A DNA stretch of 64,000 nucleotides, taken from Frankia torreyi (lineage in GTDB: Bacteria > Actinomycetota > Actinomycetes > Frankiales > Frankiaceae). The position numbers and the translations under genes were made by a program. The notes below the pieces were generated by a model. The model ran no database searches and had not been told where the DNA came from. It saw nothing but the letters and a program-made list of their open reading frames with translations. Below, one piece after another: positions 25,051 through 34,291 of this stretch (its first letter is position 1; each line of letters begins with the position of its first letter). The DNA is taken from contig NZ_JYFN01000002.1 in assembly GCF_000948395.1 (NCBI RefSeq), positions 21,694-85,693 of the forward strand, given 5' to 3'.

Positions 25051-26111
25051 TGCACCGTCGCCGCGCTCAGCAGGTCCGCCGGCAGGGTGATCCCGAGTTT
25101 GGTCATGGTGGCCTTCTGGACGGTGAACCCGACGCCCGACGGCTGGCCGAAGGCGACCTCGGCGGCGGGCGTGCCCGTCAGCACCTTCGCGGCGGAGTCG
25201 GCGGCCAGGCGGCCGAGCGTCGGATAGTCCGGTCCGATGCTGGCCAGGATGCCCGCGACGGTGGCGTCCCCGCCGACGACGTAGACCGGCAGCCGCCCGC
25301 CGGCCGCGGCCGAACCGACGACGGGCAGCGCGGCCAGCACGGTGGCGTCGGGGCCGATGAGCTCGGCGTCGACCCGCCCGGTGAGGCTGCGCGCGGCGCT
25401 GGGCACGTCCTGGGCGCCGGAGATCGTCGACTCCACCACGCTCACCCCGGGGTACTTCGCCACCGCGGCGCGCAACGCCTTGATCCAGACCTGCATGTTC
25501 TGGTTGGACGGGTCGTAGATCGTCCCGAGGCGCTTCGGGGCCGGCGTGATCTTCATGATCGACTGCAGCAGCACGGCCGGATCGACGTAGTCGACGCTGC
25601 CGGTGACGTTCTTCCCGGGCCGGTCGAGACTCTGCGCGACCTTCGCGCCGACCGGGTCGCCCATCGCCAGGGCGAAGATGGGCTTTTCCTGCGTCTGCTG
25701 CGCCAGGGCGACCACGGCGGGGGTGCCGATGACGGCGACGCCGTCGGAGTCCGACTGGGCGAAGCTCCGGGAGATGCTGGTGATGAGGCTCTGGTCACCC
25801 TGGGCGTTCTTCACGTCGAAACTGACCGGACGGGGGGCGAGTTTCGTTTTCAGTTCCTGCTCGAAGGCGGCCACGGTCTGGTCGATGACGGTCGCGCTGG
25901 CGAGCTGGAGCACGCCCACGTGCACCGTCTTCGCGGTGGCGGCGGAGGAGGCGCCGGCGCCCGTGCCCGCGGGGGAGCCGTCGCCGCCGGAGGATCCGCA
26001 GGCTGCCAGGGAGATCGCCGCGGCCAGGCAGGAGGCGACGGCCGGCGCGAGAACGCGTCCGCCGCGTCGGCCGTGGGCGTGGGGCCCGGGTGTCAATGTG
26101 GTAACGGCCAT
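25047..26111 (-). CDS. ABC transporter substrate-binding lipoprotein (ABC_sub_bind, TrpX-like)
   Basis: A 354-residue receptor. The N-terminus is Arg-rich, followed by a hydrophobic stretch and lipobox ISLAAC, then a Ser/Gly/Ala linker. The mature fold starts VHVGVLQLASATVIDQTVAA and includes SISRSFAQSDSDGVAVIGTP, DRPGKNVTGSVDYVDPAVLL and GTIYDPSNQNMQVWIKALRA, all hallmarks of the ABC_sub_bind family whose known members bind tryptophan, tyrosine or related solutes. It is the first gene of a five-gene overlapping operon that continues with permease, ATPase, FMN oxidase and RidA. A divergent TetR gene shares its upstream region. Confidence 0.92.
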   Translation of the reverse strand: MAVTTLTPGPHAHGRRGGRVLAPAVASCLAAAISLAACGSSGGDGSPAGTGAGASSAATAKTVHVGVLQLASATVIDQTVAAFEQELKTKLAPRPVSFDVKNAQGDQSLITSISRSFAQSDSDGVAVIGTPAVVALAQQTQEKPIFALAMGDPVGAKVAQSLDRPGKNVTGSVDYVDPAVLLQSIMKITPAPKRLGTIYDPSNQNMQVWIKALRAAVAKYPGVSVVESTISGAQDVPSAARSLTGRVDAELIGPDATVLAALPVVGSAAAGGRLPVYVVGGDATVAGILASIGPDYPTLGRLAADSAAKVLTGTPAAEVAFGQPSGVGFTVQKATMTKLGITLPADLLSAATVQ

Positions 26112-26240
26112 GTGACATCGCTTTCGGGGAGCGGGGAAAGGGATTGATTTGGCGATCTTCTCGCGGACATGGGAAGATTTTCGCGTGTTGCCAGAGTCTT
26201 GAGGTCGGCCCGGATGACTGTCAAGGCGCGAAACATGAGA

Positions 26241-26264
26241 TTAACTTCCCAGGTTATGGGTTAA
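26241..26264. promoter_or_regulatory. Candidate operator between the importer operon and a divergent TetR gene
   Basis: An inverted repeat TTAAC-N14-GTTAA lies in the only AT-rich stretch of the 210-base divergent promoter region. It contains an inner AACTTCCCAGGTT near-palindrome. It could be the binding site of the adjacent TetR-type regulator. Confidence 0.4.
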
Positions 26265-26321
26265 CATTGATGCCGGTGCGCATCGACGGCGGTGCGCACC
26301 GGTGGCGGCGAGGGGGAGCGG

Positions 26322-26921
26322 ATGGCGGGTCCGAGACCGGGACTGCGGCGGGACACCCAGGAGACCCGCGACCGGCTGCTGGCCGCGGTAGGCGAGCTGC
26401 TCGCCGAGTCCGGCCCCACCTTCGGCCTGCCCGAACTCGCCCGCCGCGGCGGTGTGGCCACCGCCACCGCCTACCGGCACTTCGAGTCGATCCACGACGC
26501 GCACCGCGAGTTCCTGCTGCAGCTCACCGGCCGGCTCACCGACCGGCTGCAGTCGGTGCCGCCCACCTGGACCCCGCGCCGGCGCTTCGACGCCGCCTGC
26601 GAACGGTGGGCCGAGCAGGCCGCGGACTGGGGCCCGGCGGCGGTGCACATCCGCAGCTGGCGGGGGTTCCTCGAGCGCGTCCACCTCGGTGACGAGCCCA
26701 CCGGCGCGCTCTACGCCGCCCTCGAGCCGATCGTGCGCGACCTCATCGAGCACGGGGAGCTTCCCGACCAGGACGTCGAGTACGCCGTGCTCGTCTGGAT
26801 CACGATGTTCGACGAGCGGGTGATCGTCGACCTGCGCGAGTCCAAGGGCTGGCCGCTGCAGCGCCTGGCCCGCGTCCTCGGCCGCAGCGTCCTGTCCGCC
26901 CTCGGCGGCACCGCCACCTGA
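26322..26921 (+). CDS. TetR family transcriptional regulator
   Basis: A 199-residue regulator. Helix-turn-helix: [40 protein letters not shown] and [11 protein letters not shown]. The C-terminal domain is Trp-rich ([21 protein letters not shown]) and forms the effector pocket. The ATG follows AGGGGGAGCGG, a good ribosome-binding site. It is transcribed away from the ABC importer/FMN oxidase/RidA operon and is the obvious candidate to control it in response to the imported compound. Confidence 0.9.
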   Translation: MAGPRPGLRRDTQETRDRLLAAVGELLAESGPTFGLPELARRGGVATATAYRHFESIHDAHREFLLQLTGRLTDRLQSVPPTWTPRRRFDAACERWAEQAADWGPAAVHIRSWRGFLERVHLGDEPTGALYAALEPIVRDLIEHGELPDQDVEYAVLVWITMFDERVIVDLRESKGWPLQRLARVLGRSVLSALGGTAT

Positions 26922-27084
26922 GCCCGCCCGGGGCGGGGGCCGCGGTCCGCCCGGAGCGTCGCGCCGCAGGGCGCCCGGGGACGGGGCGCCGCAGCGCGCC
27001 CGGGCGAGCCGGGGGCGCGTGCCGGCCGGGCGCGCGGGGGAGGATGCTCGGCATGCCCCCCTTGGCTGGAAGGTGTTCTGCTCC

Positions 27085-29052
27085 GTGACCTCGACGACCG
27101 AAGCCGAACCGGCGCGGTGCCCGGCCGGCCCGCGGCGGCTGCGGCGGTGGCTGCTGGCCGGCGCCGAGCAGGCCCAGCAGCACTCCGGCCCGCACGCCCA
27201 GCCCGCCGAGGAGCACCGTCTGCACCCGTGGTGGCGGGTGATGTGCCTGACCGGCGTCGACTACTTCTCCACCCTCGGCTACCAGCCGGGCATCGCCGCG
27301 CTCGCCGCCGGGGCGGTCAGCCCGATCGCGACGGCGGTGCTGGTGCTGGTGACCCTCGCCGGGGCGCTGCCGGTCTACCGGCAGGTCGCCCGGGACAGCC
27401 CGCACGGCGAGGGCTCCATCGCCATGCTGGAGAAGGAGCTGTCCTGGTGGAAGGGCAAGGTCCTCGTCCTGGTGCTGCTCGGCTTCGCCTGCACCGACTT
27501 CCTCATCACGATCACCCTGTCCGGCGCCGACGCCACCGCCCACATCCTGGAGAACCCGTACGCGCCGCACGCGCTGCACGGCCACCAGGTCGCCGTCACC
27601 CTCGTGCTGCTCGCCCTGCTCGGCGGGGTGTTCCTACGCGGGTTCACCGAGGCCGTCGGCATCGCCGTCGTGCTCGTCGTGATCTACCTGAGCCTCAACG
27701 CGGTCGTCATCGTCGACGCGCTGATCAAGATCGTGAGCCATCCGCACCTGTTCAGCGACTGGCACGCACTGCTCGTCAACGAACATCCCGACCCGCTCGC
27801 CCTGGTCGGCTTCGCGCTGATCGTCTTCCCGAAGCTGGCGCTGGGCCTGTCCGGCTTCGAGACCGGGGTCGCGGTGATGCCGCTGGTCCGCGGTGACCCG
27901 GGCGACACCGAGGCCAATCCGGTCGGCCGCATCCGCGGCGCCCGCACGCTGCTGACCACCGCCGCGGCGATCATGGCGGTGTTCCTCATCACCAGCAGCC
28001 TGAGCACGACGCTGCTCATCCCGGAGAAGGAGTTCGAACCCGGCGGGCCGGCCAACGGGCGCGCCCTGGCCTACCTGGCCCACCAACAGCTCGGCGCCGC
28101 CTTCGGCACCGTCTACGACGTCAGCACCATCCTGATCCTCTGGTTCGCCGGCGCCTCGGCCATGGCCGGCCTGCTCAACCTCGTCCCGCGCTACCTGCCC
28201 CGCTACGGGATGGCGCCGACCTGGGCGCGCGCCGTGCGACCGCTGGTCATCGTGTTCACGCTCATCGGCTTCGTCGTCACGATCGTCTTCCGGGCCAGCG
28301 TCGACAAGCAGGGCGGCGCCTACGCCACCGGCGTGCTCGTCCTGATCACCTCGGCGGCGCTCGCGGTGACGCTGTCCACCCTGCGCCGCGGCCGGCGCCG
28401 GCTGGCGATCGCGTTCGGCGCCATCGCGGTCGTGTTCGTCTACACGACCATCGCGAACATCATCGAACGGCCCGACGGGCTCATCATCGGCTCGATCTTC
28501 ATCATCGCGATCATTGTCGTGTCGTTCTCCTCCCGGGTCGCGCGCTCGTTCGAGCTGCGCGTCACCGGGGTGCGCCTGGATCCCCTCGCCGAGCGGTGGG
28601 TGCGCGAGTCCGCCGAGGCCGGCTCGCTGCACCTGGTCGCCAACGAGCTCGACGCCGGCGACGCCGCCGAGTACGCCGACAAGGTCCGCAAGGCCCGTCA
28701 GGAGCTGTTCGTGCCCGACGACGTCCCGCTGCTGTTCCTCGAGGTCAGCATCCCGGACTCCTCCGAGTTCGAAGGCGAGCTCGACGTCTGCGGCGAGGAC
28801 CGCCACGGCTACCGGATCCTGCGCCTGACCAGCACGTCCGTGCCCAACGCGATCGCCGCGCTGCTGCTGCACCTGCGCGACACCACGGGCATGCGACCGA
28901 ACGTGTACTTCGAGTGGAGCGAGGGCAACCCGATCGTGAACTTCCTGCGTTTCCTGTTCTTCGGCGCCGGCGAGGTCGCCACCGTCACCCGCGAGGTCCT
29001 GCGCGAAGCCGAACCCGACCCCGACCGCCGTCCCTTTGTCCACGTGGCCTGA
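27085..29052 (+). CDS. APC family amino acid permease with long cytoplasmic C-terminus
   Basis: A 655-residue transporter. After about 55 hydrophilic residues, helix 1 contains the broken-helix motif [17 protein letters not shown], the substrate-binding unwound region of APC proteins. About twelve transmembrane segments follow, to roughly residue 490. The last 160 residues (from [18 protein letters not shown]) are soluble and have a mixed alpha/beta pattern with [18 protein letters not shown], perhaps a regulatory domain. The start is uncertain: GTG 27085 or a GTG four codons earlier. A TetR gene follows within 12 bases. The substrate is not evident; amino acids or polyamines are usual. Confidence 0.87.
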   Translation: MTSTTEAEPARCPAGPRRLRRWLLAGAEQAQQHSGPHAQPAEEHRLHPWWRVMCLTGVDYFSTLGYQPGIAALAAGAVSPIATAVLVLVTLAGALPVYRQVARDSPHGEGSIAMLEKELSWWKGKVLVLVLLGFACTDFLITITLSGADATAHILENPYAPHALHGHQVAVTLVLLALLGGVFLRGFTEAVGIAVVLVVIYLSLNAVVIVDALIKIVSHPHLFSDWHALLVNEHPDPLALVGFALIVFPKLALGLSGFETGVAVMPLVRGDPGDTEANPVGRIRGARTLLTTAAAIMAVFLITSSLSTTLLIPEKEFEPGGPANGRALAYLAHQQLGAAFGTVYDVSTILILWFAGASAMAGLLNLVPRYLPRYGMAPTWARAVRPLVIVFTLIGFVVTIVFRASVDKQGGAYATGVLVLITSAALAVTLSTLRRGRRRLAIAFGAIAVVFVYTTIANIIERPDGLIIGSIFIIAIIVVSFSSRVARSFELRVTGVRLDPLAERWVRESAEAGSLHLVANELDAGDAAEYADKVRKARQELFVPDDVPLLFLEVSIPDSSEFEGELDVCGEDRHGYRILRLTSTSVPNAIAALLLHLRDTTGMRPNVYFEWSEGNPIVNFLRFLFFGAGEVATVTREVLREAEPDPDRRPFVHVA

Positions 29053-29063
29053 CCCCGCGGCCG

Positions 29064-29885
29064 ATGCCGATGTCGGGCCCGGACGAACCCACCGGGCCGT
29101 ACACGGGTGGGCCTGCCGGGCCGGGCGCGGGCGGGTCGGGCGCGGGCGGGTCGGCCGGGCTGGGCGACGCTGGGCCGGCCGGGCTGGGCGCGGGCGAGCA
29201 GACGGGGCTGCGAGCGCGGCGCCGGCGGCGCATCCATGACGCGCTGTCCGCGGCGGCGATCACCCTGTTCCTCGAACGGGGCTTCGACGCCGTCTCCGTC
29301 GCCGAGATCGCGGCGGCGGCCGGGGTGTCCAAACCGACCCTGTTCGCCTACTTCCCTGCCAAGGAAGACCTCATCCTGCACCGCATCCTCGACCACCGCG
29401 GCGAGGCTGCCCGGGTGGTACGCGCCAGGGCGGCCGGCGTGACGCCGCTGGCCGCCCTGGAGTCCCACCTGCTCGCCGGCCTCGACCGCCGCGAACCCGT
29501 CACCGGCCTCAACGACGACCCCGAGGTGCTCGCCTTCCACGGGCTCGTCTTCGCCACCCCGAGCCTGCTCGGCCGCGTCGCCCAGTACACCGCCGGCGAC
29601 GAGCAAGCCCTCGCCGCCGCCCTCGCCGAGGTCGCGCTGCCGGCCGATGATCTACCCGGTGCCGCGTCGGCGTTCGGTGACGTCGTCGGGGCAGTGCCGG
29701 CGCCCGGGGACCTCGCTGCGGCGCTCGCCGCCGCCCAGATCATCGCGGTGCAGCGCGTCCTTGCCCGGGAGAACTGGGCGCGGCTGCGCGCCGGTGAGAA
29801 CGCGGCCGCGCGTCATCCGGCGGCGGTCACGGCCACCCGGAGAGCCTTCGACGCCCTGAGCCGCGCCCTGCCTGACTACGCCTGA
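29064..29885 (+). CDS. TetR family transcriptional regulator with Gly-rich N-terminal extension
   Basis: A 273-residue regulator. Residues 1-48 are a Gly/Pro/Ala-rich extension (GPAGPGAGGSGAGGSAG). The DNA-binding domain follows: RRIHDALSAAAITLFLERGF, VAEIAAAAGVSKPTLFAYFP and KEDLILHRIL. The C-terminal domain contains LESHLLAGLDRREP and a MftR-like pattern. ATG 29064 or ATG 29070 may be used, or a start after the extension. It is 11 bases downstream of the APC permease gene and probably co-transcribed. Its 3' end faces the acetoacetate-decarboxylase-like gene across 16 bases. Confidence 0.88.
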   Translation: MPMSGPDEPTGPYTGGPAGPGAGGSGAGGSAGLGDAGPAGLGAGEQTGLRARRRRRIHDALSAAAITLFLERGFDAVSVAEIAAAAGVSKPTLFAYFPAKEDLILHRILDHRGEAARVVRARAAGVTPLAALESHLLAGLDRREPVTGLNDDPEVLAFHGLVFATPSLLGRVAQYTAGDEQALAAALAEVALPADDLPGAASAFGDVVGAVPAPGDLAAALAAAQIIAVQRVLARENWARLRAGENAAARHPAAVTATRRAFDALSRALPDYA

Positions 29886-29901
29886 TCCGCGGGCGAGGCC
29901 G

Positions 29902-30753
29902 TCATCGACCCCGGCGTGGACTGCGATGGACGATGTCGGCGGCGGTGAAGTCCCCGAGCTTGCCGCGCAGTCGGGGTGCTGTCCCGGTCAGCAGGGGGCG
30001 GTCGGTCATCCCGAGGGCGGCCATCCGCTCGGACATCGGATGATTGCCCACCTCCACCTGAGCCCGGCCACGGCCGAACCGAATCCCGCCCAGCCGCAGC
30101 GGCATCACCCCGCGCAGCAGGACCCCCGGCCGCGGGCCGTCCGGCAGCACGCACCACAGCGGAATGCGGACGCGCACCGGGAACGGCACTCGCACACCAT
30201 CCACCCCCAGCCGGGCCCGCAAGACGAACCGGCCGCCGTCTCCGTCGAGCTTGACCGCGTATCCCGAGCCCGAGGCCTTCGTGTCCGTTTCGTCCCTCCG
30301 CATAGTCGGGAGGGGGCGCGGCGGGGTGGATGGTTCGGGCGCGGTCTCGATCAGGATCGACGCCGCGCGGTCGGTGAGATCCACCTTGGCGGACATGAGC
30401 CACTTCGGCAGCGACCAGATCGCCCGGCCGGCGTCGCGGGTGAACGACTCGGTCACCGGCAGGTCAACGAGGTGCACGCCGCGCCGCCGACGCGGGCCCC
30501 GCACGACGACCCCGATCCCCACCTCGTCGTAGCTTCCGAGCACCCAGGGCCCGTAGTGGACGACGAACAGCACGCTGATGGCTCGGCCCCCGACGGTCCA
30601 CGGCGTCAGGCCGGCGCCCGCCAGCACCCCGCGCGCTGCATCGGGATCGGCCCGGTAGACGGCGATGGCGGCCCGCGCATCCGCGATCGTGACCGGCAGG
30701 CCGATCAGCTGGTCGTGGATGCGCCATGTGCCGGCCCGCACCGTTCGCGCCAT
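29902..30753 (-). CDS. Acetoacetate decarboxylase (ADC) superfamily protein
   Basis: A 283-residue protein of the ADC-like beta-barrel superfamily. It shows the expected elements in order: HYGPWVLGSYDEVGIGVVVR, VDLPVTESFTRDAGRAIWSLPKWL, with the Lys in the position of the Schiff-base lysine region, and a long second half with RVRIPLWCVLPDGPRPGVLL. True ADC activity is not certain because many actinobacterial members act on other keto acids or are uncharacterised. The ATG with upstream GGGGAGG is preferred to a start 48 codons earlier. It is divergent from the HelD-like gene with a 173-base gap. Confidence 0.72.
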   Translation of the reverse strand: MARTVRAGTWRIHDQLIGLPVTIADARAAIAVYRADPDAARGVLAGAGLTPWTVGGRAISVLFVVHYGPWVLGSYDEVGIGVVVRGPRRRRGVHLVDLPVTESFTRDAGRAIWSLPKWLMSAKVDLTDRAASILIETAPEPSTPPRPLPTMRRDETDTKASGSGYAVKLDGDGGRFVLRARLGVDGVRVPFPVRVRIPLWCVLPDGPRPGVLLRGVMPLRLGGIRFGRGRAQVEVGNHPMSERMAALGMTDRPLLTGTAPRLRGKLGDFTAADIVHRSPRRGR

Positions 30754-30901
30754 CCGCGTGCCTCCCCGCCCCGCCGTCCCCTCCACCGCAGTCTTGCCTG
30801 TCGGCCGCACTGAGGCACCGGCACGGCACCGGCCCGGCGCGCGGACAGGAGTCACGGTCGGCGTCCGCTCGGCCGCCGAGGGTACTTCGACCGTCACGTA
30901 T

Positions 30902-30922
30902 CCTTTACCGGGTTAAGAAAGG
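30902..30922. promoter_or_regulatory. Inverted repeat overlapping the helicase ribosome-binding site
   Basis: CCTTT-N11-AAAGG lies immediately before the GTG start and covers the AAGAAAGGGG Shine-Dalgarno. It could be an operator or a translation-modulating hairpin. Evidence is the symmetry alone. Confidence 0.3.
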
Positions 30923-30926
30923 GGTC

Positions 30927-33419
30927 GTGGTGGGGACTGGAAGTCGGGGCGTCGGACTAGATGACGAGACAGAGCCTGATGTCGTGACGAGACCCGACCC
31001 GGCAGGCGAAACCGGCCCGGTGGGCGAAACCGGCCCGGTGGGCGAGGCTGAGCTGGCGGGGGAGCGGGCTTACCTGCGGCGGGGCCACGCGGCGCTCGCG
31101 GGCATGCGGGCCGAGGCCGAGAACACCCAGGTCGCAGGGGGCGACCCGGTTGACGACAAGGTGACGATCGCCTATCTGCGGATCGCCAGGCAGCGTCGCA
31201 TCGCCGGCCTCGCCGACGGTGACGGGACCGCACCGCTGTTCTTCGCCCGCTTGGACTATGCACCCGACTCAGACGGTGGACCCGCAGCAACCGGTGGACC
31301 CGCAGCAACCGGTGGATCCGGCGGACCCGCCGCATCCGGCGGACCCGCCGCATCCGGCGGACCCGCCGCATCCGGTGAACCAGACGCCTCCGGCCGATGG
31401 GGAGCGACCGAGGTGCCCGGTGTCGCGGGCCGGCGGTTCTACCTCGGGCGTCGGCATGTGCGGGAGGCGGCCGGCGACGATCCGCTGGTCGTCGACTGGA
31501 GAACGGACGTCGCCAGACCCTTCTACCGGGCTCATCGCGGCGACCCGATGGGCGTGCTGCGCCGGCGGCGCTTCGGCCACGACGGCGCCGAGCTCACCGC
31601 CTTCGAAGACGAGTTCCTCTCCCGCCCCGTCCGCTCCACCGGCGACGCCGCCCCCGACGGCTACGGCGACGGCACCCCCGACGCCGATGGCGGCGACCAT
31701 GGCGACAAGGGCGGGGCGCGGACGGCGGTGGTGGCGGCTGGGGGGCTGCTCGAGCGGGAGATCGAGCGGCCGCGGTCCGGGCCGATGCGTGACATCGTCG
31801 CCACGATCCAGCCCGAGCAGGACGAGATCGTCCGGGCCGAGCTGTCGGTGAGCCTGTGCGTCCAAGGGGCGCCCGGGACGGGCAAGACCGCCGTCGGTCT
31901 GCACCGGGCCGCCTACCTGCTGTTCGCCCATCGGGAGCGGCTCGCGCGGGCCGGGGTGCTCGTCGTCGGGCCGAACCGGGCGTTCCTCGGCTACATCGCC
32001 GCCGTCCTGCCGGCGCTCGGCGAGTTCACCGTCCGCCACAGCACGCTGGCGGACCTCGTCGACGACGTCACCGTCGCCGGCGCGGACACGCTCGACGCGG
32101 CCACCCTCAAGGGCGACGCCCGGATGGCGACGGTGCTGCGCCGCGCCCTGCACGACGGGCTGCACCCCCCGACCGGGCCAGTCGCCGTCGTGACCAGGAC
32201 CGGCCGGTGGACCGTCGGGGAGGAGGAGGTCGCCGGCCTGTTCGCCGACGCCGCCGCCGGCCTGGCCGCCGGCACCTTCCGCTACGCCACCGGACGCGAA
32301 CGGCTCGCCGGCCGACTGGTGAACGCCGTCCGCGTGCGCGCCGAGGCGAGCGGGCACTACCTCACCGACGGCGCGGTCCGCACCCTCGCCCGCAGCCGGA
32401 CGGTCCAGGGCGCCGTCGAGGCCGCCTGGCCGAAGGTGGACGCGGCCACCCTGGTCCGCCGCCTGCTCACCGACCCGCCCCTGCTCGCCCGCGCCGCAGA
32501 CGGCGTCCTCGACGCCGACGAGCAGGCGACGCTGCTCGCCGCCGCACCACCCGGCGGCGCCCGCACGGCCCGCTGGTCACCCGCCGACGTGTTCTGCATC
32601 GACGAGGCCCGCGACCTCATCGAGGGCACTCCCGGCTTCGGCCATGTGATCGTCGACGAGGCGCAGGACCTCTCCCCGCTACAGTGCCGGGCCCTGGCGC
32701 GACGCTGTGCCGACGGCTCCCTGACCGTCCTCGGGGACCTCGCCCAGGGCACCACCCCGTGGGCGGCCACCTCCTGGGCGGCCCAGCTGACCCACCTCGG
32801 CCGGCCCGACGCCCACCTGGAGGTCCTCACCCGCGGTTACCGGGTCCCCGCGGAGATCCTCGGCTTCGCCGGCCGCCTGCTACCCCACATCGCCGCCGAA
32901 CTGACCACGCCCACCTCGGCCCGCACCACCCCCGGCGCCCTGACGCTGCTGCCCACCGCGGACGTGGCCGCCACCGTCACCGCCCAGGTCGCCCGCGTCC
33001 GGACCGCCAGCGGCTCGTTCGCGGTCATCGCCGCCGACGCCGACCTCCCCGCCCTCGCCGAAGCCCTGCGCGCCGCCGACCTGCCCGTCGACGTGCTCGG
33101 CGTCGACGGGACGCCGTCGCGGGCCTGCCTCGTGCCCGCCTCCCTGGCGAAGGGCCTGGAGTTCGACCAGGTGATCGCCGTGGAACCGGCGGCGATCGTC
33201 GCCGGCGAACCCCATCCCCGCCTGGGCCTTCGCCGCCTGTACGTCGTGCTCACCCGAGCCGTCAGCGACCTCACCGTCGTCCACGCCGACCCGCTACCCG
33301 CGGCCCTGCGCACCCACGTTCCCATCAGGCTGCCAGTGGCAGATCGCGACCCCATTGCGCCGGTCATCCGCGAGGCGTGCCTACCCCGGAGTGACCAGAC
33401 GCTGGTGGCCGACGAATGA
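30927..33419 (+). CDS. HelD-like (class II) superfamily 1 helicase, RNA polymerase recycling factor
   Basis: An 830-residue UvrD/Rep-related ATPase. Residue 314 begins the Walker A GAPGTGKTAVGLHRAAYLLF, a signature of HelD, which releases stalled RNA polymerase; related HelR proteins protect polymerase from rifamycins. Walker B is VIVDEAQDLSPLQ near residue 574, followed by LTRGYRVPAEIL and the late motif LEFDQVIAVEP with RLYVVLTRA. The N-terminal ~300 residues carry the coiled-coil and polymerase-binding part (AYLRRGHAALAGMRAEAENT). Two low-complexity insertions, GGPAA/GGPAAS repeats and a Gly/Asp-rich segment, lengthen it by roughly 70-80 residues over usual class II members. The GTG has a good ribosome-binding site. 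Confidence 0.85.
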   Translation: MVGTGSRGVGLDDETEPDVVTRPDPAGETGPVGETGPVGEAELAGERAYLRRGHAALAGMRAEAENTQVAGGDPVDDKVTIAYLRIARQRRIAGLADGDGTAPLFFARLDYAPDSDGGPAATGGPAATGGSGGPAASGGPAASGGPAASGEPDASGRWGATEVPGVAGRRFYLGRRHVREAAGDDPLVVDWRTDVARPFYRAHRGDPMGVLRRRRFGHDGAELTAFEDEFLSRPVRSTGDAAPDGYGDGTPDADGGDHGDKGGARTAVVAAGGLLEREIERPRSGPMRDIVATIQPEQDEIVRAELSVSLCVQGAPGTGKTAVGLHRAAYLLFAHRERLARAGVLVVGPNRAFLGYIAAVLPALGEFTVRHSTLADLVDDVTVAGADTLDAATLKGDARMATVLRRALHDGLHPPTGPVAVVTRTGRWTVGEEEVAGLFADAAAGLAAGTFRYATGRERLAGRLVNAVRVRAEASGHYLTDGAVRTLARSRTVQGAVEAAWPKVDAATLVRRLLTDPPLLARAADGVLDADEQATLLAAAPPGGARTARWSPADVFCIDEARDLIEGTPGFGHVIVDEAQDLSPLQCRALARRCADGSLTVLGDLAQGTTPWAATSWAAQLTHLGRPDAHLEVLTRGYRVPAEILGFAGRLLPHIAAELTTPTSARTTPGALTLLPTADVAATVTAQVARVRTASGSFAVIAADADLPALAEALRAADLPVDVLGVDGTPSRACLVPASLAKGLEFDQVIAVEPAAIVAGEPHPRLGLRRLYVVLTRAVSDLTVVHADPLPAALRTHVPIRLPVADRDPIAPVIREACLPRSDQTLVADE

Positions 33420-33489
33420 GCAGGTGAGGCCGGCTGACCCCGCGACCTCTTTGCAGCGACGCAAAGTGGTTGCCGTGCGGCGCTCCGCG

Positions 33490-33774
33490 TCACGCGATGA
33501 TCGAGATTTCGGCCAGCTGCCGCTCGGCCAGCTGCCGCTCGGCCAGCTGCCGCTCGGGCAGGTGTCGCCAGACCCCGCCAGCCCATGTCGCAGCCGCTGT
33601 CAGCAAGTCACCCCGGATACAGGCCAGTGGGCAACTGCCGTCACGGCACGTCATTGCACACTCGTTGATGTCGAGATCTTTCGCGATCGCCGATACCGGT
33701 CGACCCGAATCGATGACGAGTTTCACGGCCTCGTCCTTGTTCTCGGGCGTGAACCGCCTCCGCGACCGGGTCAT
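33490..33774 (-). pseudogene. IS3-type transposase OrfA fragment
   Basis: The first 38 residues (RSRRRFTPENKDEAVKLVID, then SGRPVSAIAKDLDI) are the helix-turn-helix start of the IS3/IS911 OrfA transposase family (Tnp_1). OrfA is normally 90-100 residues and goes on with a WR(K/R) motif and a leucine zipper. Here homology stops after about residue 38 and the frame continues into unrelated sequence ending in QLAER repeats. No OrfB, terminal inverted repeats or target duplication were recognised. It is a decayed piece of an insertion sequence and marks past mobile activity next to the lectin gene. Confidence 0.8.
33511..33555. repeat. 15-bp tandem repeat, three copies
   Basis: The unit GGCCAGCTGCCGCTC occurs three times in a row within the transposase scar. 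On the minus strand it encodes the QLAER repeats at the tail of the transposase fragment. Confidence 0.9.
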
Positions 33775-34291
33775 TGATCTCCTCCGTCAAGGGATCAATG
33801 AGCCCACACCGGGATCACTGTCCGAAGAACGGGAACCGCCTCAAGCAGCTGATCGCGCATGACACAGGTCGACCTCTCTCCGCAGGTCGGCCGGGGATGG
33901 CGGAGGCCGGCACTTGGCCGATGGGCCTCGCCACCAACCCGGCAGGCGAAGCCACCGGCGCGGTGACACCCGGCAGCGCACCGAAATCGAACGGCTCGGC
34001 GGCCATGGCGCTCCCAGACCCCTGGGCGCCGATCGCGTCATCGTAGGAACTCGCCTCGTCTCCAGCCATCGGTGGTCGAGCCGGCGGGACGGCATCGCGG
34101 CCATGGCCACGCGCTGTTGCCGAAGGCCGGTTCGGCGCTCATCGAGGGAAAAACCGTGGCCGGACGTTTGCGGCAAATCGTGCTACCTGCTAACCACTGC
34201 GGCCCAATCTCTTGTATCGGGACTAGGTCCGCACATATTTTCGGCCGGCGATGCGCATCCCTGGGGAGCGCGAATCGAATACGGGGGACAG

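Larger units (their letters stand above)
33420..34291. other. Gene-poor scar region with insertion-sequence remnant
   Basis: Apart from the transposase fragment and a 15-bp triplicate repeat, no gene is supported. Base composition is lower in G/C than flanking DNA and reading frames lack the usual third-position bias, consistent with degraded foreign or mobile DNA. Confidence 0.55.

Noticed and set aside
30754-30926. Rifamycin-associated element upstream of the HelD-like gene
   Set aside because: I looked for a GGGGCTTGCGCAAGCC-like palindrome in the promoter and did not find one; rifamycin control is therefore not claimed.
33774-34291. Possible further transposase genes or a second mobile element
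   Set aside because: Open frames on both strands lack transposase motifs. Only the first 38 codons of the OrfA fragment are recognisable.
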